Shown in pieces: positions 28,389-38,779 of a stretch of 64,000 nt of DNA. The notes under the pieces are model-generated. The model was not told the DNA's origin, ran no database searches, and was given only the letters and a program-made list of their open reading frames with translations. Each line of letters begins with the position of its first letter. The first letter of the stretch is position 1. This DNA comes from Lichenostomus cassidix. Taxonomy: Eukaryota > Chordata > Aves > Passeriformes > Meliphagidae. The DNA is taken from assembly GCA_008360975.2 (NCBI GenBank), contig CM039188.1, forward strand, positions 29,787,944 to 29,851,943, in the 5' to 3' direction. The translations under genes were made by a program, and so were the position numbers.

Positions 28389-29199
28389 CAAACAGTTATT
28401 TCACCTTTGCTTTAACTAAAGACTTTTGTTATTACTGGATCTTCCAAGATTTTATTGCAGTAGAAATTGCTAATGCTGAAAGCTGCTATTACTGGTAGTT
28501 GTAAGCACAGGATTTGTATTGTACCAAACACTAAGCTGCTTGTGAAGAAATAACAAGTAACTTGGATTTCTGGGACTTTATGCAACTTCAGCACTGACTT
28601 AAATACTATTTCTTCCCTAATACTTCAGTCTAGGAATGCTGTTACCACACTCTGATCTTTATTGAATTCTTATCTCCTTTTGGTGGAAGTATTATTTTCT
28701 AATTTCTTCTGCTGCTGTTTGCTCTCAGTGCGCTTGGTTAGAGGCTGTGCTCATGACATATATAGCAACACCCTCAGGAGATGCACTCTCTATTAGTGTA
28801 TTAAAAGCTGCCTTTAGGTAATGCTGTTTTTCTTAGGGGGTGCTCTATCAGCCCCTTTATTTCTGTTTGTCCCACGGTCTGCTTTGCTGCCGTCCTTTGC
28901 ATGCCCTGAAGTGCCATACAATTATTTTTAAATTGTGGGGCTCCATTTGCAGCACTGCATCCTTGTGTTGTGTTTTTCCCTTTGCTCCTCCTTGCTGTGT
29001 GGACACTGGCTGTGGCACAGAGGGGTGGCTCCTGGGGAGTCCCTGTGCTGCAGGGTTGGTCTCTGACATGGCAGGGAAACTAACTACTCTCCATTAGGCA
29101 CCAGCTTCGGATTTAAAGGCTCAATCCTGCAGATCTGTCTCTTATTAAGGAAAAAAAAAACCCTGTCTGTTTCAGTATGTCAAGCAATGTGGTTCAAGT

Positions 29200-29390
29200 G
29201 TTTCAGTTTTGCAAGGAGCTTATTTAAAACCTGTCAGCTCAGTCCCAGCTGAGCACCTGATTGTGAGCAATCGCGTTAGAAGTTGAATTTTGGAGCTGTG
29301 TGCTTTTTGCTGTTTTTCTTTGAGCTGTCATGGGTCTAATTACAATCTCTGCCCACATCTCCCTGGGCAGGTTTGCTGGACACAGACTGA
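29200..29390. promoter_or_regulatory. putative enhancer-like block
   Basis: The block has CTGTCA words (MEIS/TGIF-type TGTCA), an interrupted palindrome CTCAG-TCCCAG-CTGAG near 29238-29253, a retained CpG pair in AATCGCGTT near 29269-29277, and CTAATTACAAT near 29336-29346 containing a TAATTA homeodomain site. CpGs are scarce in the surrounding sequence, so a kept CpG pair hints at constraint. This is inference from motifs only. Confidence 0.22.
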
Positions 29391-29894
29391 TGCTTGCTCT
29401 CCCTGGCACGACAGCTTGGGAAAAGCACCTGCAGGGGAGTATTGATCTCCAGCACTTGCCTGTTGCTCAGCTGTGCTCTTGGTAGAATTTCAGCTTCCGA
29501 TTACTACACTTCTTATTTTTATTCCTTGGGGAGATATAGCAACTGAAAGAAAGAAAACAGAGCTTTTGCAGAGGATTTTGTGAACTAAATGGTCTTTACT
29601 CACTGACAAAGTGCTGGGGATACGGCTAAAGTGAGTTATCTGTGCACAGTTCCCCAGCTCTGCTAGCAGGGATTCCTGCTGCTCCTTGTAGAAACCCCTC
29701 GAGCCTCTGCTGCTGCTTCCTCTTAGCTTGCTGATGGCTGCTGGCAAATTCTGTCTGTTGCTCAGTAAGCTAAGCACTTTCTTCCAGGCTTTTTTGAACT
29801 TAAAACTCACTCTTTATTGACAGTCCGCTCTAACTCCGTGGTTGCAGCCTGCCTTTCTCCATGGCCTCAGTGCAAGGCGGCACAGCAGATGTGA

Positions 29895-29910
29895 TTTTTT
29901 TTTTTTTTTT
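29895..29910. repeat. poly(T), 16 bases
   Basis: A T run directly followed by CAG, resembling a splice acceptor. The downstream sequence quickly meets stop codons and no paired donor is obvious. Confidence 0.9.
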
Positions 29911-29939
29911 CAGTTTATTTCACTTCTAATTCAGTCTTC

Positions 29940-30130
29940 TTAAAAGCAAGTTTGCTATGATAATGGCCATCAGCTATTTCTGGCCTGGGAGATGTAGCAC
30001 GTATTGCACTGTACAGCTGATTATTGAATATTTCACTGCATAATCAATGTGAGAAATTTGCCCATTTAAAGCTTATAACATCAGTTTGATATTCTGATAT
30101 TTCCTAAGCAGTCAAGATTTGCATTTGTAA
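29940..30130. promoter_or_regulatory. putative enhancer-like block
   Basis: The block includes CTATGATAATGGCC, GCTGATTATTGAAT, CATAATCAATGTG and a perfect octamer word ATTTGCAT at 30118-30125. The two divergent TGATTA/TAATCA words and the octamer suggest a homeodomain/POU-rich element. No repeat or coding explanation was found. Confidence 0.25.
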
Positions 30131-32640
30131 ATAGCAGTTATGGAGTAAATTCAAATAGGAAAATTTGGTATGACTTTTTCTGCCCTCAATTATGCAGGTT
30201 AAGTCAATACACTCAACAGTTTATTCAGACTTAATAAATCTGAACCATAAGTTACTGCAATAAGATTTCCTGAGCAGTCTGATCTGAGTAAGGGAAATCT
30301 ATGGAATCAATGTACTATGTGAAAAACTTCTAGTATTTAGAATAAGTTTTAAAAATTGAGCTTTACCTGTTAATTTGGAATTTGCTAAGAGAATCCAAGT
30401 ATTTGTAATGGAACCTACAGCTGCTGTCTGGCAAGGGGAACCTTGTACACTACTAAAGCGACTGCTCAGAGAAAAAAAAAATCACAGCTCAAAAAGAACA
30501 GTATTATCCAAGAGTTAAGGTTTTCTGTCTGGGAGGAGGTTTCACTCAGACAAGAATAGTGTAGGTAAAACAGAGTATTTATGGTCTCCTCACTTTTAAT
30601 TAATGCTCCTTGAACAGGCAGGTTGTATTAACTAATTTAGTTCTTTGCCCTGTCAGTGAAATCAAACAAACCTATAGGATAACTTAAATCATGCTGAATG
30701 TCCTCCCTCATGTTAACCCAGCAGCAGTGGTGCAACTGTTCATGGCTTGAACAGCTATTCAGTGCAATGCATGTGAGTGCTGAAATGGATTCACCTCTTT
30801 GTATAACCTGGCATGAATAGTCTCTTCTGCTGTGACTCTTCTAGGCTGAATTCTTTACAAAAAGACTGGGAATATATTTAAAACCTGAAAATCACCTGAA
30901 AAAGTTGTCCTTTTTCCTCTTCTGTGCTTCACCCAGCCTGGCTGCAACACAAAGAACTCTGTTGTGGCTTGGAGCAGTTTTATGGCTCTGGCATTTCACA
31001 GGTGTTCTGTGCCTTTGTATCCACCAAGCCTTTCAGGGACCTCATGGCTTAGAGCAGACATACCTTCTGTCTGCTCTTGATAGGCACATTTCTTCTCTGA
31101 AGGAGTTTTGAAAAGCTCAGCCTGATAGGAGCTCTCCCTGATGTGTGAATGGGCTGATTATCCTGTGTGCCAATTAAAAAAAATTGGTCAGTTTTACAAA
31201 ATGTCTTCACTCTACCTGCTGTATCCAGCATAGAGAATCATACAAGGTTTCTTGCAGGGAAGTTATGAATCCAGTTTGAAAGCAGTCAGAAGGCACAATT
31301 GTTCTGCTGCCCAGAAGCTGATGGATAAGCAACAGCTCTGTGCTGAAGCAGGTGTGTTTAGGTGTTCGTGAGCTGGCAGCTTTTCTTTTGTTCTCTCAGA
31401 AAAGGAAGATTAAAGCCAAATTTCTCTGGGTGGAGATCTTGAGAGAAAAGAAGGTCTTGAACAAGAGGGGATACTATCTCTAGCACAGAAATTGCCCTGA
31501 TTCAGAATTGTGGGAAAATCCAAGTCAGTGTTCTGTTGCCCTCGTTGAAAAAAAAAATGCAAACAACTATTTTTGTTAATAAAAGGGAGGGTAAAAACCC
31601 CAAGTTCTGCTGGACAAACTGACAAGTAAATGTGGACTGCAAAGAACAGTAATGATTCTTGGGAAAAGGGGAGATGGTAGGAGTGTAGCTAAACTTAACT
31701 TGGTGTGAAATGATGTTTAAAAAACCCACTATGGAACTGTAAAATTTCAGTCCTTAGTTGGATACACAGATTTTATACACCTCTGCAGTCCCTCTCCAGG
31801 TACTGTGCCAATCCTGCTGCCTCCTTTCCCCAGCAATCACAGCTCCTCAAGTGATCAAGGCAAATGTTACATAATGCATACTTCTAAATATTATTTGCCT
31901 ACTAGTTCAGCTTACAAATCGTTGCAATTCTCCTGGGCTGATCCAGCAGTGGATATGGGGAAGTTTTATGTGTCTGAAATTGTGTAACTTCACAACCAGG
32001 TGCAGCTGCCTGTTGCATCCTTTGCCTCACAAACTTATTTTGAGGTTATCTTTGCCTGAATCTGATGATCCCACCTGGCACTGATCACCCCATAGATGGG
32101 AAAAGAGAAGAACTTTTCTGGAAATAGTTTATTTTGAGGCTTAGTTTTCTTCTCTGGCTTTTCTTTTCCACTGCAGTGCAATTTAATGTTTGCATCTTTG
32201 TTGGTAGAGCCTCCTCCATGATGCTCACAATATAAGTGTGAGAATTGCCATTTGTTAGGCAGATGCTTTTGGGTAAAGAATCCTTTCACCATTTCTAAGA
32301 AGAAGCTGTTTGTTAAGATTGTAACAAGTGAAAATTGGCTCTAGTGTCCCATAGCTGCTTGTGAGAACTAACCCAAGCCCCAATGTAAAACATGCAATGG
32401 AGAAAACACAACTTGTGTCACCTGAGAAACCAGATCATAAAGGTGTCTTACCATGAGGTTTTGGGGAGTTGCCATTTGTCAGTCTTTGCAGAATTCAATT
32501 GGATAGTTGTCCTCAAAAAGATTAAAAAGTTAGAAAACAAAATATGCTGTTAAACACGGACTGCAGAAAATTGATATTTTAAATGAATGATGATGCATTG
32601 CAGAGATTAGTGATGGCACAGGAGAGTTCTGGGGGAATAA
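30131..32640. other. unannotated non-coding stretch
   Basis: No gene, transposon or tandem repeat is recognised. Only short homopolymer runs (for example A runs near 30473 and 31551) and chance open frames below 90 codons are present. Confidence 0.55.
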
Positions 32641-32960
32641 TGAGCTGTCTAAATGGTCAGGAAGAAATTTACCTTCATTCCGTCACCTCAGATGCGCAGC
32701 AGCAAAAAGGGAAATAATTTACAACAAGGCTATGTACCTCTTAACACTGTAATATATCAGACTTGTGATGTTGTGACACCAATCACCAAAAAATTCCAGG
32801 GTTGTGTCATAAATTAGATTGTGCTGCATCTGATTGGACTTTTTGTGCTTTATTCACATCAAAAGGCAATTACAATTTGTGCAAACTTAATCTTATGAGT
32901 TTAATGGTGCATGTAAAATATGCCTTGTAATTTGTGCTTTATTAATACCATACAGAGGGG
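32640..32960. promoter_or_regulatory. putative enhancer-like block with internal 13-bp repeat
   Basis: The exact 13-mer TTTGTGCTTTATT occurs at 32842-32854 and again at 32931-32943. A third TTTGTGC lies between them, inside CAATTTGTGCAAAC near 32873-32885. The TTTATT cores fit CDX/posterior-HOX-type binding, and CAATTACAATTTG adds homeodomain and SOX-like words. CpGs are kept in TTCCGTCACC and GATGCGCAGC near 32679-32698. Regulatory function is inferred; no alignment was available. Confidence 0.33.
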
Positions 32961-33215
32961 GTTTCTGCAAATGAGAGACAACTAATTATTTTATGTCTTA
33001 GGTATTGGGGGTACCCTTCAGGATTTAATCTTTGCTTAAATTAAATGTATGTGTAAGAGAAGTATTTTGAACTTTTTAAGGGCTGCATCTGTACTACTTA
33101 AAGGAATCATCTTAACATTCAATGTAACTACCTACATGAACTCTGCAAGCCAAGGCTCAGCAGATTCTTACATAAAATGGTGATAAACACCAAAATCAAA
33201 TCTGTGTTTGCACAG

Positions 33216-33470
33216 GGAGAAGGGGGAGTGGCTTTAAATTGCAAGAGAAGAGGTTTAGATTAGATGTCAGAAATTCTCACATCAAGAGTGGTGAGGCACT
33301 GGCACAGGTTGCCCAGAGAAGCTGTGGATGGATGATCCATCCCTGGAAGTGCTCAAGGCCAGGCTGGATGGAGCTCTGAGCAGCCTGGCCTAGTGGAAGG
33401 TGTCCCTGCCAGTGGCAGGGGGATTGGAATTAAACTATATTTAACATGCCTAACAAAACCATTCTATGAT
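33216..33470 (+). mobile_element. CR1 LINE, 5'-truncated 3' end
   Basis: This is the 3' end of a chicken-repeat-1 (CR1) non-LTR retrotransposon. Recognisable CR1 words in order are: GGTTTAGATTAGATGTCAGAAATTCT, GTGGTGAGGCACTGGCACAGG, TTGCCCAGAGAAGCTGTGGATGG, ATCCATCCCTGGAAGTGCTCAAGGCC, AGGCTGGATGGAGCTCTGAG, GCCTAGTGGAAGGTGTCCCTGCC. It ends with ACCATTCTATGAT, one copy of the 8-base terminal unit. The stretch just before the end (33430-33458) has diverged. The copy is non-coding and severely 5'-truncated, as most avian CR1s are. It has no poly(A) tail, which is normal for CR1. It places the sequence in a bird or at least a sauropsid. Confidence 0.95.
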
Positions 33471-35295
33471 CTTTTTCAGTATTCCTTTTCCTTTGGTAAT
33501 GAAATAAACTTAGCACCCACCAAAACTCCCCACAATTTAGGCTAATGGCACTTCCTGGCAGATCAAATCTAAAAAGAATGATTGAATACCAGGAAGGGTT
33601 TCTGCACAAGAAATGAATGACCTTGGAGAAGAAAGCAGCAAGAGCAAGATCCAAGTCAGCAGCATAAAAGGCAAAGCCACATCTACTGAAGGAATGGTGA
33701 ATATTTGCTGATCTAAGCTGGGACCTCTAACAGAAACACAGTATACACCAATGAGCAAGATTGCACCTGGACTGGGCTATTTTTTTTTTTTTTTGTGCCT
33801 GACTGTACATTTTCAATGCTGCTTGTAGAATATGATTAAAAAGTCATAAACGAACATGAGCGTTTAATTTTAAGGGATACTGTTGGCACTGAACAAAGTT
33901 ATAAACAGGCTGGGAATGTGTGTGGGCAGGTTTTCAGGATGAGATTTGCAAAAATGCTTATTGAAATACACTCAAGTAGGAGTATGGGGAGAGAAAATGA
34001 GGATTATAAAGGAGTTATACGGTTCTGGTTGTAGTAATAAGAGCTAAGTGAGCTCACCCACGTAGCTTGTGCTTAATTGGGTTTGTTAATGGGCAGGTTT
34101 GTGTGAAAAGAGGCTGAAGCATGTGTAGTTTCCAAAAGTCTGTAATGAGGAAACTGGTTTAAAAATGCAGAAGAAAAATATAGCATAGTTGACATGTCTT
34201 ATGTGGTTGGGGTTGATGATTATTTCAGGGATCAAGGTATATGACAGGTCTCAGTTCTGTACTCCTACTGCTAATCATTTTAGCTAATATTACCAGTTGG
34301 AAGCTGTAACCCTGCAATTTTTTTTTTTTTTAATAGAAAGCATTCTCTAGCTAAACTCTTTGTAGAAAATTTATTCTCTAATGAGTGTTTCTTTATGAAT
34401 GAACAGTTATTTTTCCTGTGGAAAGGGGATAAAACAAATTATTTCCAAAACTTTTAATAGGGAGGGAAATTTGTGTTGGTTTGTTTCCATTTCTGAGTTT
34501 TCTGGGTTTTTTCTTAAATAAGTAAAGTTTATAATGGCATCTTAACATTTTCTGATTTTTTTTCTGATATTTGCTATCTTTCTATGTCTATTAAACCAAA
34601 CCCCAGCTATTTTTCATTACTTAGTGGTTTCTGAGTAACTGCAATTCAGACACTGATTTCAGTTTGCAAGCAGCACAGACTTGACTGAAGCTTACTATTT
34701 TTAGAGGATTTACATGTCACATCCTGTAATGAAATTGACCTTGATATTAGTTCAAGCCTAATCTGAAGCTGAAATGAATTAGCTGAAGTGTCAGAAGCCA
34801 CACACATATTCTGTGCAGACAAGGTAGTGGTGATTAGTCTTGTTATGTCAGCTGTAGCAGTGGGACAGGAAAGGAATGATTTAAACAGACTGAAAATGAA
34901 GATAGCATTGCTTTGCCCATTGAACTGCTTGCAGGGCTGATGCATGAAAACTTGTTCTTCAGCACTCAGAGTTGTTGTCCACTTACTATAGCTGAGAGAC
35001 AAATGATATGATGTGTGACATATTTTGAGGGACACTTTTCTGATATGTACTTTGCATTTTTAAACAATTTTCCATCCAGAGTTTTAGAGCTGAGCTCTCT
35101 TTACAAGATCAGATCAGTATTACAGCCAGGATTCTGACCAAGACTCTGAAGAAAATTGGTGGTTTGGGCCTTTTTGAGGCAATGGAAATGAGCTGAGAAC
35201 TTCAGATCCAGTTTTAGTTTTGTGGCTCTGGTCTTGCCCCAAGAAGTTCCTAGGCTACAACCATTGTTTTAGCTAAATAAATCCGCATTTGGGTT

Positions 35296-35377
35296 TATGT
35301 GAATACAGCCAGGATAATATTTGAATATTATGTGAATACAACCAGGATAATATTTGAATTATGTGAATTCAACCAGG
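35296..35377. repeat. about 31-bp tandem repeat, 2.6 copies
   Basis: The unit TATGTGAATACARCCAGG plus ATAATATTTGAAT is present at 35296-35328 (33 bases including an extra AT) and 35329-35359 (31 bases). A partial third copy (TATGTGAATTCAACCAGG) lies at 35360-35377. Copies one and two differ at essentially one base plus the AT insertion, so the array is young. Confidence 0.95.
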
Positions 35378-36754
35378 TCTGCAAGCTCAGCAAAGATTTG
35401 TGTGGGTAGAACTGGGCAGAGCTCATAGCCTTTAGTTGTCATAAAGCTTCATCCTTCCACTTATTGACCTCACTCCTCAGGACTTAAAACTAAGACAATG
35501 TTGGATGACTTCAAGCTTATTTCATCCATCAGGTTGATAAGTATGGTAAAAAAATTAGGGTGGATAAAAAAGGTCAGATGATGATTTTTGAGAGGTACCC
35601 GAGGGCCACAAGTGGACACAAGCTAAAATTGGGAAAACTGCTTTTTAACATCAGGCTTTTGGAATAGAATAGGGCTGATGGTATCTTCTGATTTCTCCAC
35701 TTGCTGTGTGACAACCCTTTGTTTCTTGGAACATCATGCATCTGGTTTAGGTGTGCACTGAGAAAAGAGCTGTGAGTGTCTTTGCCAAAGACCTCTGGGC
35801 CTCATCTGTGCTCCAGCCACTGTCAGGGAAGGAAGAGGGACAAAAAGAAAGGTAGAGACTCAAAAATACAGCAGATTAGTGTTATGTGTTACAGTGACAT
35901 GAAGCTGCATGTGAAACAATGGTAGCTGAAAACTGGCCTAGAAATTAAAGTCAGGAACAAACAGACTTCATGACTCCCTCTGTTTTTAGTGTCCACCTAC
36001 TGAGTTAATAGAAGGATTTGAGTTGCAACCTGTCCCATACCCACTGCCTGAGCTGGCTCTCTTTCTCTAGCACATCTTGTTGGGACTCCTAAACTAAGCA
36101 CATTTGGATGTCTTGGTGTATCCAGCTGAGCCAGACAGGTGGTGTCACTGACTCCAGCACCACTGAGCTGGGCTTTACACTCAATTCAATAAATGCTAAA
36201 TTGGGTCAAATTCTACTTTGACGAAATCAATGGCAGATGTCATTTGGCTGCAATCTTGTGTCACTCAGACCACTTTATGCTCTTCTGGCATGGTAAAGAA
36301 GGAATGAATGACATTGTGACTCATTTTAAAGCCCCTCTGTGCTGCCAGGGTGATATTGTGGGTTTAGAGTAAATGAAATTTCAGGCTAATTGGCTTCAGT
36401 GTAAATGAGAATCAGGGCCATGAGGTTGTTTGGACTGAATGAATGATGAGATGTTGTGTGGAAATGAGTTGCTCAACTGGTTTTAGTTGCCCTGTGGCTG
36501 AAGGGGACCCTCTGCAAGGATGCAGGAAGATAACAGAGCACTCTGCAGGTGAGGGGGAGGCAGAGATGAGCCTTCCTGAAGACTGTAAGCCCCAGGCAAG
36601 TGACTGAAATATGATGGGAAAAACATCCATGACATAATGCTAGGGGACGAAATTGGAAAGAAATGACATCCTTTGGGAAAGATTGAGAAGTGGAGAAAAA
36701 TTTACCCTGTTTTTCAGGTAATATATGAATAGTTTGCTGAAGTGTGGCTGATGT

Positions 36755-36786
36755 GATGGCACTTTGGGCTGATGGCACTTTGGGCT
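36755..36786. repeat. 16-bp perfect tandem duplication
   Basis: GATGGCACTTTGGGCT occurs twice in a row (36755-36770 and 36771-36786) and is followed by GATG, extending the similarity. Confidence 0.95.
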
Positions 36787-37668
36787 GATGTGATCTGAAG
36801 TTATCTTCAGACTTGTAAAGTGACTTTCCCTCCTCTTCCTGAAATAAGAGCAGCAAAGTCCCTCAGAAATTTCTCATTACAGAGAATTTATTCAAGATTT
36901 TGCATTTCCATCTGCAGTCTGAACCTCTTCAGTGGTTCACTGCCTCGTGTGGTGCGTGAGGTACTACAGAAGTAAGGCACTATATCAAATAAACCATTTT
37001 ATAGCTGTATTGCAGAGTTAAATGGGAGCAGCTTGCTGAGACATAACACATATTTTGTAAAAATAGCCAGAAACTTATTTCCTTTCAGTGGTTACAATTA
37101 AGGTTTTCTTTCAGGAGAAAGGTGGAAGAAAGGCTGTTCAATTACACAGAGGGCTGCAGAAATGCCATTGAATGAATCATTTAATCCCTTTAAAGTACAG
37201 TCATCTTCCAATTTTACCTGTTTTGGATATTTCCCACCTTACAAGACACATCCAAGCATAAAAGGAAAAGGTTGGCTATAGCTTCTTTTGTGCTCCCTGT
37301 CAGTCTGTTCTTGAGAAATACTTGAACACAGTATTTCCATGTACATCTGTATTTGGCTAATACACGTCGATGTGAATGTGTATAGTAATTTATTCAATAT
37401 GTGTAATATATTTGTATTAATTCTGGTTTGTGATGGACATTTTTGTTGTGGGATTGCCCTACTGATTCTCTGTGCCTTGCATTTAGGATGTGGTCAGGTA
37501 TAGCCAGCCCAGCATTGACAATTTAAACAGTGAGAAAGGAGGAAAAGAACAAGCACTGTGCAGGGAAAACCATGGGGGGAAAGAATGCTTCGATTTCTCA
37601 TCACTTCTGTAGTTTTTACAATAAAGTTTCCATTAAATGTAATGTCTCTTCTACCTCTTCATTTCTAG

Positions 37669-37768
37669 GTTCACAGCTGTTGCTCTGGGAAAAAATAATT
37701 ATGCCTGAAGTAGGGATCACCTTGGTTGGTATGGTCTTGGTAATTGTAATCCAGGATGCAATTAATGA
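37669..37768 (+). other. candidate exon (splice-flanked, 100 nt)
   Basis: A pyrimidine-rich acceptor (CTCTTCTACCTCTTCATTTCTAG, AG at 37667-37668) is followed by 100 bases with one open frame and then a strong donor core GTAAGT at 37769-37774. The frame that stays open runs through SQLLLWEKIIMPEVG and then a hydrophobic stretch ITLVGMVLVIVIQDA, a possible membrane segment. I recognise no family. The length is not a multiple of three, so inclusion would shift phase. It may be a pseudo-exon, a non-coding RNA exon, or a real exon of an unseen gene. Confidence 0.18.
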
Positions 37769-38494
37769 GTAAGTTTGGTCAAAAATGACTACCATGTGGA
37801 AGAATCACCTTCTTTGAGGTGTTTGCTCTTGGTTTGCAATGTTTCCAACCTGCTCTGCTATGTGTTACCTATTTTAAAATGCTAGTTTTGATCCAAGTTA
37901 GCTTTTCTTTTTAATATATTTCTGACAATGAGTATTTTGATGTAAGTAATTTGTTAGAGATTCTTCAAATTTCATAGAGTTTTCTCTGGTATACAAAAGT
38001 AGTTTAGTAAGAATCTATTATCTGAATCTGTCAGTTTCCCCACGTTTATGGAACCATAGATTCAGATAAAAGAAAGAAAGATAAAAGATTAAACACTCTT
38101 TTTATTAGTGAGAATTTCAGACTATTTTCTGAGCTTGTTAAACTTCAGGCAGGAGGGGCAATTTTGGAGATATTTTTGGCGAATAAACTTACTCTGTCAG
38201 CTATATTTTGATAGCAAGAAATGAATGAGGTGTGGGTTTGAGAAGCTCCAACTCCCTGAAAAATAATACTAGAATTCCATTCTAGCAGAAGTTTTTAGAC
38301 CTCAGTGTCCATGAACAGGTAGAAACTGACAGATTAGAGTTTAACCACGAAGGAAAAATGTTTTCCAAGCTGCAAACTAACCTGGGAGGTGTAACTGCTG
38401 TCCTAAAGCAAGGAATAAATTAATTTTACTCATAGGCTGCTGACACAGAGCACACAGGCAGCCATGTCTGAAAATTGTGTACATCTGGAAATGA

Positions 38495-38775
38495 GATTTA
38501 TATCCAAGGCCGGTTTGCCACTTTTACTAAACAGTGTCTGCTGTAGCTGTGGATTTTTTTAAAAAGAGAGAAGTACATAAACATCATAACATGAATTGCT
38601 TACAGAAAGAAAATCAGTTGCTTTTTCCCTACAAAATCGTAATCTGTTTTGTTTACTGCTCCTGTCACTGTCTATATTTAGTGTTATAAAACCTGCCTTT
38701 TGCAGTACAGTAAATACTGACACCCTTATCTAAATTTTTATGTAATTTGCATATGTTACTGTGCAGCTTGTATCT
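38495..38775. promoter_or_regulatory. putative enhancer-like block
   Basis: The block contains an AT-rich series of homeodomain-like words, a retained CpG in AAAATCGTAATCTG near 38634-38647, a TTGTTTAC forkhead-type core near 38650-38657 and a perfect octamer ATTTGCAT at 38745-38752 within GTAATTTGCATATG. Evidence is motif content only. Confidence 0.2.
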
Positions 38776-38779
38776 GTTT

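Larger units (their letters stand above)
20426..29195. other. unannotated non-coding stretch
   Basis: No gene or transposon is recognised. Contents: a GC-richer patch at about 23870-24120 rich in CAGCAGG and CTGCAG words, a 20-base A run at 26107-26126 and a pyrimidine tract at about 28357-28388. The 149-codon minus-strand frame at 27656-28105 is lysine- and leucine-rich, lacks recognisable motifs and crosses T-rich low-complexity DNA, so I treat it as chance. Confidence 0.55.
33471..38490. other. unannotated non-coding stretch
   Basis: No protein gene is recognised. T runs lie at 33780-33794 and 34318-34332, and tandem duplications at 35296-35377 and 36755-36786. A small inverted repeat GTCAAA-6-TTTGAC lies at 36205-36222 in a motif-rich neighbourhood, and a splice-flanked candidate exon at 37669-37768 is listed separately. 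The rest shows nothing distinctive. Confidence 0.55.
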
